From DAOUMU01 sp034409055 (GTDB taxonomy: Bacteria > Chloroflexota > Anaerolineae > 4572-78 > J111): 6,843 bases of DNA. The position numbers were made by a program, and so were the translations under genes. Where the stretch lies: NCBI GenBank assembly GCA_034409055.1, contig DAOUMU010000324.1, forward strand, positions 1 through 6,843, in the 5' to 3' direction. This document shows, piece after piece, positions 1 to 4,886 of this stretch. The notes beneath the pieces were generated by a model. That model ran no database searches. It was not told where the DNA came from and saw nothing but the letters and a program-made list of their open reading frames with translations. Each line of letters starts with the position of its first letter. Positions within the stretch are counted from its first letter, which is position 1.

Positions 1-41
1 GGCTTCAGCCGGTCCAAACGGGGCCACGTCCGGCTGAAGCC
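1..41. repeat. Perfect 12-bp inverted repeat (hairpin, REP-like)
   Basis: GGCTTCAGCCGG at 1-12 is the exact reverse complement of CCGGCTGAAGCC at 30-41, leaving a 17-nt loop. There is no T-run on either side, so it does not look like a simple intrinsic terminator. Palindromes of this kind often occur as dispersed extragenic repeats. Only one copy is visible in this window, and the element may continue beyond the left edge. Confidence 0.7.
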
Positions 42-199
42 TCGACTCCACAATATGTCTGACCCCAAATTGAAATTGAAATACATCCAGGCGGAACATC
101 GGAGCGAGATTGAAAGATTACTTAAGAAAGGCATTTGTCTGCACAGGCAGAACGTGATACCATTTAGGTGAAACAACGTTAATGACGTAAAGGCAAATT
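42..199 (+). other. Region upstream of the hydrolase-ligase gene
   Basis: No recognisable gene lies here. One plus-strand frame is open from the left edge of the window to a TGA at 169-171. From the ATG at 55 it would encode a 38-residue basic peptide beginning MSDPKLKLKY and ending VIPFR, but no Shine-Dalgarno precedes it and it resembles no family I know. A short dyad, TCTGC-4-GCAGA, lies at 138-151. No convincing -35/-10 pair for the downstream operon was found by eye, so the promoter may be weak, non-sigma70 or further upstream. Confidence 0.3.
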
Positions 200-2719
200 A
201 TGAAGCGAAAACTGCGGGGACTCAAACGCACGGCTATCCAGTTGGATTTTAACCTTTACCGGGTCGATGTACCTATTCGTGGCCTGGCCGGCGCCGAGTT
301 GAGCGTGATTGATGTCTGGCCTGAAAAGGTCGAAAAGACCATTATGTTTGTGCATGGTTACGCCGGCTGCGCCGAAACGTGGGAGCATCAAATTAACCAT
401 TTTGTCCGGTCGCATCGGGTGGTAGCCCCGGATTTGCGTGGCCATGGCCAGAGCGATGCGCCCTTGACTCAATACACGATGCCGGAATTGGTGACCGACC
501 TGAACACGATTACAGAAGAACTCAACTTGCCCGAAAAATTCGTCCTGGTTGGCCACTCTTTTGGCGGCTCGATTTGTGTCGAGTATGCCAATGCTTACCC
601 GGAACGGCTGGAGAAACTGATCCTGATTGCCACGGCTGGCGAATATCCCCTGCCCCGTCAGGTACGCTGGCTCTATCGCCTGCCAACCGCCTTTTTTCGG
701 CCCTTGTGGCGGTATCGTCCACGCTGGAACGCCGAAATCCACGTGATGAAACGGATGATGTTGAACAACTTGCGCTCGTGGCAAGGCTGGTCCTTGTTGC
801 GGAATATCAGCATGCCCACCCTGCTTATCACCGGTCAGCGGGACAGTTACTTCCCCCGCTACGTTTTTGACGATCCGGCCAGGATGATTCCCGGGGTGGA
901 AATCTACGATGTTGGCTCGGCCAAGCACAAAGTGCAGTTGGAACGCCATCGCGCTGTTAACCGGGCCATTGAACGATTTATCGGCGATGGAGAACGTCGC
1001 TCATGGCGTGATCAAGATACTGAAACGGAGCGTCTATTGAACAAGCGCCCCTGGCTGGCCAGTTACAGCCGGGAAACTCCCCTGACGGTGCCGATTCCGC
1101 GCCAACCCTTGACCAAGTTTCTGGAAGGCGCGGCCGATTGGGTGCCAAAACGGGCGGCCACAGTTTTCTACGGCTCTCGTTTGACCTATCAGCAGCTTGA
1201 TCGTCGGGTCAACCGGTTTGCCCACGTGTTGCACGGCCTGGGGGTCAGGCCGGGTGAGCGGGTGATGATTGTGCTGCCCAACATACCGCAGATGATTATC
1301 GCTTACTATGCCACCCTCAAAATTGGCGGCGTGGTAGTGATGTCTAACCCTGAAGCCGATGCCACGCAAATTGTCCGCCAGGCTAAAGAAACGCGGGCTA
1401 AAATCCTGGTGACTTTGCAAGATTTTCATGGCCTGATTAACGCCGTGCAAACTCAGACGGCGGTCGAAAAGATTATTTTGGCCGACATTCGTAAGGCTGT
1501 TTCGGCGGTGGCCTACAAAAAGCTCATGGCTCGCTGGGAATTGGAGCGGACCGGCCCGGCGGAAGAACCGCGATTACCAGAGCCTGATTGCCTGTTGATG
1601 TCCGATTTGATGGTGGATGCGGTTGAGGCCCCACCTGCAATCAAGGTAGCCAGCGAAGATTTGGCCGCGATTCTCTACACCAGCGGCACGACTGATGACC
1701 CCAAAGGTGTTTGTCTGACCCATACCAATCTGGTGGCCAATACCCTCCAGACCCGTCACTGGATTCAAGAGTTGCAGTACGGTGAAGAGGTGTGCCTGTC
1801 TGTGGTACCGCTGACCCACAGCTACGGCATGACCAACGCCATGAATATCCCCATTGCCCTGGGGGCGACGATTGTGCTCCTGCCTGTCTTTGAGTTGGAG
1901 CAAGTCCTCAACCACATCAAGAAATACAAGCCGACCCTTTTCCCCGGCGTGCCCTCGATGTATATGGCCATCAATCAAGCGCCTCGTGTCCGTTCTTATG
2001 GCCTGGACTCCATCAAAGCCTGCGTTAGTGGCGCGGCCCCACTGCCCATTGAGGTGCAGGAAGCTTTTGAAAAACTGACCCGGGGCCGGCTGGTTGAAGG
2101 CTACGGCCTGACCGAAGCCTCCCCGGTGACCCATGCCAATCCGCTCTACGGTGTGCGTAAGGTCGGCTCAATCGGCATTCCCATCCCAAATACCGAGGCC
2201 AAGATTGTTGACCTGGTCACCGGGGAGGACCTGCCGGTGGGACAGGTGGGCGAGTTGGTGGTCAAAGGGCCGCAGGTGATGCAGGGCTATTGGCATGACG
2301 AGGCCGGCACCAAGGCCGTGTTGAAAGATGGCTGGCTCTACACCGGCGACGTGGCGGTGATGGACAGCGATGGTTATTTTCAGATTATCAGCCGTAAGCG
2401 GGACACGATCATGGCCGGAGATTACAGTGTCTATCCGCGTGACGTGGAAGAGGTGCTCTACGAGAACAGCAAGGTCATGGAAGTGGCTGTGGTCGGTGTG
2501 CCCACCGTTGAAAACGGACAGCCCACGGCCAAAGTTAAAGCTTTTGTTGTGCCCCGTCCCGGCACGAATCTGACCAAAGAGGAGTTACTGGACCTGTGTC
2601 GCCGCCGGCTGGAGGCATACGCTGTGCCATGGGAAATCGAATTTCGAGAGGAACTGCCCAAATCCTTTGTGGGCAAGGTATTGCGGCGGATGTTAGTTGA
2701 TGAGGAGGCGAGAACCTGA
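200..2719 (+). CDS. Fused alpha/beta hydrolase - AMP-dependent acyl-CoA ligase
   Basis: This is a two-domain enzyme of 839 residues. Residues about 20-262 form an alpha/beta hydrolase: HG at 52-53 (oxyanion region), DLRGHGQSD at 78-86, the nucleophile elbow GHSFG at 118-122 (Ser120), and the likely acid and base Asp215 and His243. After a charged linker (about 263-300) comes an ANL-superfamily ligase: P-loop YTSGTTDDPKG at 493-503, PLTHSYG at 537-543, EGYGLTEASP at 633-642, GWLYTGD at 711-717, the hinge region SRKRDTIMAGDYSVYP at 731-746, and the C-terminal PKSFVGK with candidate catalytic Lys826. The best match is a medium- or long-chain fatty acyl-CoA synthetase, which makes acyl-AMP and then acyl-CoA. 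No carrier-protein domain, signal peptide or membrane segment is seen, so it is probably cytosolic. The ATG at 200 is chosen because AAAGG (189-193) lies 6 nt upstream. The patatin gene starts at the base after the stop, so the two are co-transcribed. By inference the hydrolase half releases an acid that the ligase half activates; the substrate is unknown. Asp499 replaces the usual Gly or Ala of the P-loop. Confidence 0.93.
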   Translation: MKRKLRGLKRTAIQLDFNLYRVDVPIRGLAGAELSVIDVWPEKVEKTIMFVHGYAGCAETWEHQINHFVRSHRVVAPDLRGHGQSDAPLTQYTMPELVTDLNTITEELNLPEKFVLVGHSFGGSICVEYANAYPERLEKLILIATAGEYPLPRQVRWLYRLPTAFFRPLWRYRPRWNAEIHVMKRMMLNNLRSWQGWSLLRNISMPTLLITGQRDSYFPRYVFDDPARMIPGVEIYDVGSAKHKVQLERHRAVNRAIERFIGDGERRSWRDQDTETERLLNKRPWLASYSRETPLTVPIPRQPLTKFLEGAADWVPKRAATVFYGSRLTYQQLDRRVNRFAHVLHGLGVRPGERVMIVLPNIPQMIIAYYATLKIGGVVVMSNPEADATQIVRQAKETRAKILVTLQDFHGLINAVQTQTAVEKIILADIRKAVSAVAYKKLMARWELERTGPAEEPRLPEPDCLLMSDLMVDAVEAPPAIKVASEDLAAILYTSGTTDDPKGVCLTHTNLVANTLQTRHWIQELQYGEEVCLSVVPLTHSYGMTNAMNIPIALGATIVLLPVFELEQVLNHIKKYKPTLFPGVPSMYMAINQAPRVRSYGLDSIKACVSGAAPLPIEVQEAFEKLTRGRLVEGYGLTEASPVTHANPLYGVRKVGSIGIPIPNTEAKIVDLVTGEDLPVGQVGELVVKGPQVMQGYWHDEAGTKAVLKDGWLYTGDVAVMDSDGYFQIISRKRDTIMAGDYSVYPRDVEEVLYENSKVMEVAVVGVPTVENGQPTAKVKAFVVPRPGTNLTKEELLDLCRRRLEAYAVPWEIEFREELPKSFVGKVLRRMLVDEEART

Positions 2720-3625
2720 ATGTGTCCCAAAATTGGCCTGGTATTAGGTGGCGGCGGAAGCCGTGGCCTGGCTCATATCGGTGTGTTGGAAGTCCTGGTG
2801 CGTGAACAGATTCCGGTTGATCTCATTGTTGGGACCAGCATGGGGGGAATTGTGGGTACCCTGTTTGCTTTGGGCCTTAACCCGGCCCAAATCAGAGAGG
2901 GGATGGGCCAGTTGCAGGGTAGTTCCCTGGCGATGAAGGTGCTCGGCGCGCGCGGCCGGCAGCGGAAAGTGCGCGATGAATTGGCGAAAATAGTGGCGGA
3001 CAAAACCTTTGCCGATCTGAACATTCCGGTGACGTTGATGGCGGTGGACATGCTGCATGGCCAGGAAGTGGCCTTATCTAAAGGTCCTTTGCTGCCGGCC
3101 GTGTTGGCCAGCAGTGCTGTGCCGGGAGCCTTTCCCCCGGTAAAACTTAACGGCCGACCCCTGGCCGATGGGGGGGTCATTGATAGCCTGGCCACCCACG
3201 TGGCCTATGAACAAGGGGCGGAAAAGATCATTGCCGTTGACGTTTACCCGCCCCTGGAAAAAGATGACCCCTGGACCGACCCGATCAGCGCCATTATGGG
3301 CTTTCAATTGCCCACGGCTATTTTCAGCACCAACGGTAATGGGGAGAACAAAATCCCCACCGTCTTTGCCTCGATGTGGCGTTCGGTGCGGGTGATGACC
3401 TGGTATCTCCACCAGCAGCGCCTGGCGGCTCACCCCCCCGATGTCCTGCTCCGGCCCGACGTGCATGATTATGGTTCCCTGGATTTCAAAGACCTGGACG
3501 GGCCGACCGAAGCGGGCATCATCGAAGCGGAACGTTACCTGGCGGAGCTTAAAACACTGACCATTAAACAGGGAGTAGGGAGTAGGAAGGGAGTAAGGGA
3601 AATAATGCCTATGAGCAATGGCTAG
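2720..3625 (+). CDS. Patatin-like phospholipase (RssA type)
   Basis: This 301-residue protein has the complete patatin Ser-Asp dyad. The glycine-rich oxyanion loop GGGGSRG is at 10-16, the nucleophile elbow GTSMG at 38-42 (Ser40), the conserved ASSAVPGAFPPV at 130-141, and DGG at 150-152 with catalytic Asp150. Patatin family members hydrolyse acyl esters of phospholipids or other lipids. The short form without a signal peptide resembles bacterial RssA/YlbK-type proteins and should be cytosolic or peripheral to the membrane. The ATG directly follows the TGA of the hydrolase-ligase gene with no gap, and AGGAGG (2703-2708) lies 11 nt upstream inside the preceding gene, so the two are probably translationally coupled. 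Released fatty acids could feed the upstream ligase (inference). The last 17 residues are unlike the family: they are largely encoded by a GGGAGTA repeat, suggesting that a repeat expansion replaced or extended the original C-terminus. The fold before residue about 285 appears intact. Confidence 0.95.
   Translation: MCPKIGLVLGGGGSRGLAHIGVLEVLVREQIPVDLIVGTSMGGIVGTLFALGLNPAQIREGMGQLQGSSLAMKVLGARGRQRKVRDELAKIVADKTFADLNIPVTLMAVDMLHGQEVALSKGPLLPAVLASSAVPGAFPPVKLNGRPLADGGVIDSLATHVAYEQGAEKIIAVDVYPPLEKDDPWTDPISAIMGFQLPTAIFSTNGNGENKIPTVFASMWRSVRVMTWYLHQQRLAAHPPDVLLRPDVHDYGSLDFKDLDGPTEAGIIEAERYLAELKTLTIKQGVGSRKGVREIMPMSNG
3571..3599 (+). repeat. GGGAGTA heptanucleotide tandem repeat inside the patatin 3' end
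   Basis: GGGAGTA occurs at 3571-3577 and 3578-3584, then after GGAA again at 3589-3595, followed by AGGG. The period is 7 bp. It lies in frame in the patatin gene and encodes a Gly/Arg/Val-rich tail. Short heptameric repeats like this are known from cyanobacteria and are usually intergenic, so its position within a coding region is unusual. Confidence 0.8.
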
Positions 3626-3635
3626 ATTGGTTATA

Positions 3636-4136
3636 TTACCCCATGTATGCTTGCCGAGTTACCCGCAACAGGGATTCAACTTCTTTGATCGCCTCGGCCA
3701 TGGATACGTCGGCCGCCATTGCCCATTCTCGATATAGGCTCTCCCGAGTCTTCTGGAGGGTGGCCGTATCCGTCGGGCCTAATGGCTTTCGCCAGCTCCA
3801 GGCGGTCAGGTCCCGCACAACTTCACACACAACCCGGAACGAGCCTTGTTTCAAGCGGCTGACCAGTTCCCGATGTCGCCGATGGTGGTTTTTAGTCAGG
3901 GGCATTGGACGGCTTTTCAATAAGTGGCGGTACTGGTCAAGATCGCTCTTGGCCGTTACCGGTCGAAACCTGCTGACCCCCTGAGACTCTACCGGTATCC
4001 ATACGGTGCGCTTTGGCCAAGTGACTTTGTAGTACAGGCGCGCCTTTTTCCCGGAAAATTGTTTTTCCTCAACGTTGACAATTTGACCTATCCCGTAGGC
4101 CGGGTGAACGATAAGGTCACCGACTTTGAATTGCAT
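3636..4136 (-). CDS. carD: CarD/CdnL-family RNA polymerase-binding transcription factor
   Basis: This 166-residue protein matches the CarD_CdnL_TRCF family in length and layout. The N-terminal RNA polymerase-interaction domain (about 1-60) starts with the hallmark FKVGDLIVHPAYGIGQI and has the beta-rich YYKVTWP...VWIPVE region. The C-terminal helical DNA-binding half (about 70-162) contains VVCEVVRDLTAWSW, followed by the TLQKTRESLYREWAMA helix and the conserved Trp residues. Family members bind the RNA polymerase beta subunit and stabilise open promoter complexes, commonly at rRNA and growth-related promoters. The ATG at 4136 is supported by AAGGAG at 4143-4148 with a 6-nt spacer. The gene converges on patatin with only 10 bp between the stop codons and no evident terminator, so transcripts may overlap. 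It lies downstream of a broken RRM gene in the same orientation, probably once an operon. The symbol is assigned by family; a CdnL-type role is equally possible. Confidence 0.93.
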   Translation of the reverse strand: MQFKVGDLIVHPAYGIGQIVNVEEKQFSGKKARLYYKVTWPKRTVWIPVESQGVSRFRPVTAKSDLDQYRHLLKSRPMPLTKNHHRRHRELVSRLKQGSFRVVCEVVRDLTAWSWRKPLGPTDTATLQKTRESLYREWAMAADVSMAEAIKEVESLLRVTRQAYMG

Positions 4137-4142
4137 GAGATG

Positions 4143-4148
4143 CTCCTT
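4143..4148 (-). promoter_or_regulatory. carD Shine-Dalgarno, overlapping the RRM stop codon
   Basis: Read on the minus strand, AAGGAG is followed by CATCTC and ATG. The first two bases of the motif are the last two of the TAA (4147-4149) that ends the RRM C-terminal frame. The two genes were therefore coupled, with the upstream ribosome terminating on the carD ribosome-binding site. Confidence 0.85.
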
Positions 4149-4436
4149 AATTCTGCCGCACTACCGGCTTGCCTGAGCTTCGAGGGCTAAACCTGCCTGG
4201 GTAGTCTTCACGGGGCCGAGCCAGACTCACCTTCAACTCGCGCTCGTTCAAGTTGAAGCCGTTAAACCTGTTGATCAATCGCCTTTTGTGTCTCGGCCTG
4301 GGTGTTCATTTCCACAAACGCAAAGCCTTTGGAGTTGCTGGTGTGCGGTCTTTAATGCCACTGAGGCTACCTGGTCCGCTTTAGCGAACAGGGTTAAGCT
4401 TTTCTTTTCGGTCCGGGCCAATGGTTTTATAAATAA
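4147..4436 (-). pseudogene. Decayed RRM-domain RNA-binding protein
   Basis: A single RRM protein of about 95 residues can be read across three frames. The N-terminal frame (4436 to about 4360) gives LFIKPLA, a degraded RNP2, then EKKSLTLFAKADQVASVA. A second frame gives TSNSKGFAFVEMNTQAE, where KGFAFVEM is a clear RNP1, followed by TQKAIDQ. A third frame (about 4270 to 4147) gives FNGFNLNERELKVSLARPRE, the canonical end of an RRM, and a basic tail to TAA at 4147-4149. At least two indels are needed to join them, each part runs into a stop codon in its own frame, and a TAA directly precedes the first segment. Small RRM proteins of this type bind single-stranded RNA and are common in cyanobacteria and some other bacteria. 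It sits immediately upstream of carD. Sequencing error cannot be excluded, but the weak RNP2 argues for real decay. Confidence 0.8.
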
Positions 4437-4536
4437 TTATAGCCTGAAGGAGTCTAAAAAGATAGGTATAAATACCACTCAATCTGGCTGGCATTTCGAG
4501 GGCGCGGTTTCAAAACCTGGCCAGCAGACCACCCCC

Positions 4537-4567
4537 CCTGCAACCTGCCACCCTGCCCCCCCTGCTG
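4537..4567. repeat. C-rich degenerate CCTGCNN heptamer repeat
   Basis: CCTGCAA (4537-4543) and CCTGCCA (4544-4550) are adjacent. CCTGCCC (4552-4558) and CCTGCTG (4561-4567) follow with one- or two-base slips. The surrounding 4528-4592 is strongly C-rich on the plus strand, with runs of 7 or more C. It lies between the RRM remnant and the promoter/terminator unit and encodes nothing recognisable. Confidence 0.6.
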
Positions 4568-4593
4568 CGCTGCACCCTTGCTTGCCATCCCCC

Positions 4594-4617
4594 AATTGCT
4601 AATTGCTAATTGCTAAT
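4594..4617. repeat. AATTGCT heptanucleotide tandem repeat (3.4 copies)
   Basis: AATTGCT is repeated perfectly at 4594-4600, 4601-4607 and 4608-4614, and continues with AAT to 4617. The 7-bp period matches that of the GGGAGTA and CCTGCNN repeats elsewhere in the window. Such short tandemly repeated heptanucleotides are established in cyanobacteria; their function is not settled. Confidence 0.9.
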
Positions 4618-4642
4618 CACCCCAATCGTGCTATACTGAACA

Positions 4643-4707
4643 AACAAAAAGCCCCGCCGACACGGGGCTTCAGTCCAGATCAGGTGAAGCGAGCACCCAA
4701 ACCAGTG
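4643..4707 (-). ncRNA. Candidate small RNA or attenuated leader upstream of rrm-carD
   Basis: A good minus-strand promoter (4714-4742) predicts transcription from about 4707, and a strong intrinsic terminator ends about 65 nt later. The interval has no ORF. Read on the minus strand it holds three competing pairings: GGTG (4694-4697) with CACC (4683-4686); GCTTCA (4685-4690) with TGAAGC (4667-4672); and the terminator stem (4649-4656 with 4663-4670). The first competes with the second, and the second competes with the third, the usual logic of an attenuator or riboswitch expression platform. The unit points towards the rrm-carD pair. It matches no RNA family I can recall. Start and end are predicted by eye; the alternative is simply a small stand-alone RNA. 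Confidence 0.45.
4645..4670 (-). terminator. Intrinsic terminator, minus strand
   Basis: On the minus strand, AAGCCCCG (4670-4663), a 6-nt loop and CGGGGCTT (4656-4649) form a perfect 8-bp GC-rich stem whose final TT continues into a T-run (TTTTTG overall), then TTTG. It would stop transcripts from the promoter at 4714-4742. It would also stop any read-through from the kinase remnant on the right before it reached rrm-carD. Confidence 0.8.
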
Positions 4708-4713
4708 GCGATT

Positions 4714-4742
4714 ATTGTAACACGGGAGCTCCACCTGGTCAA
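4714..4742 (-). promoter_or_regulatory. Sigma70-type promoter with extended -10, minus strand
   Basis: On the minus strand TTGACC (4742-4737, 5 of 6 to consensus) is separated by exactly 17 bp from TACAAT (4719-4714, 5 of 6). TGT directly precedes the -10, giving the extended TGn motif. The predicted start is near 4707. This is the best promoter-like sequence found in the window and is directed at the terminator and, beyond it, rrm-carD. Confidence 0.65.
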
Positions 4743-4756
4743 GGTGGGGTCTTTTT
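4729..4756 (+). terminator. Possible intrinsic terminator, plus strand
   Basis: CTCCACCT (4729-4736), loop GGTCA and AGGTGGGG (4742-4749) give an 8-bp stem with one G-T wobble, followed by TC and TTTTT (4752-4756). It would end plus-strand transcription, yet no plus-strand gene lies just upstream. Its loop and right arm contain the -35 box of the minus-strand promoter, so the structure may instead reflect promoter architecture or a boundary element. Confidence 0.5.
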
Positions 4757-4760
4757 GGTT

Positions 4761-4852
4761 AGGGAGTTCCAGAATTTAAAACCTCCCAAAAAACGCCCAA
4801 ATCCCCGGGAAAATCCGCGAATGTTGGGAGATTTATTTTTCTGGAGTTCCCT
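4761..4852. repeat. 29-bp imperfect inverted repeat with 34-nt centre
   Basis: The left arm 4761-4789 starts AGGGAGTTCCAGAA and ends CCTCCCAA. The right arm 4824-4852 starts TTGGGAG and ends CTGGAGTTCCCT. Aligned as reverse complements without gaps, 22 of 29 positions match. Both ends of the arms are well conserved and mismatches cluster in the middle. No T-run follows, and no coding sequence fits. It could be the remains of a small inverted-repeat element or a decayed regulatory hairpin. It fills the space between the promoter region and the end of the kinase remnant. Confidence 0.6.
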
Positions 4853-4886
4853 TACCGGCAATTGCTACGTCTGGGGTGCTCTGCTT

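Noticed and set aside
55..171. 38-residue small ORF upstream of the operon as a real gene
   Set aside because: There is no Shine-Dalgarno and no recognisable family, and the frame is simply open from the window edge through the palindrome. It is kept only as a note in the upstream-region entry.
179..949. Minus-strand open frame opposite the alpha/beta hydrolase
   Set aside because: It lies wholly antisense to a domain with intact catalytic motifs and strong codon bias, and has no family match or ribosome-binding site.
200..2719. OleBC fusion (beta-lactone pathway for long-chain olefins), which also joins an alpha/beta hydrolase to an AMP-binding enzyme
   Set aside because: OleB uses an Asp nucleophile, whereas this elbow is GHSFG with Ser120. 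No oleA or oleD is present in the window. The ligase half carries acyl-CoA synthetase motifs, including the C-terminal Lys.
4436..4441. TATAAT on the minus strand as a -10 box for rrm-carD
   Set aside because: No acceptable -35 lies at 16-18 bp (TATCTT at best), and the predicted start would fall inside the RRM coding segment.
4288..4602. Plus-strand open frame of 104 codons
   Set aside because: It is opposite the RRM remnant and runs through the C-rich repeat, ending in Pro/Ala-rich low-complexity sequence.
4610..4637. Plus-strand promoter TTGCTA-16-TATACT, which with the plus-strand hairpin would define an opposing small RNA
   Set aside because: The -35 is just part of the AATTGCT repeat and matches only 4 of 6. 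A strong minus-strand terminator hairpin would be transcribed at the 5' end. The evidence is weaker than for the minus-strand unit.
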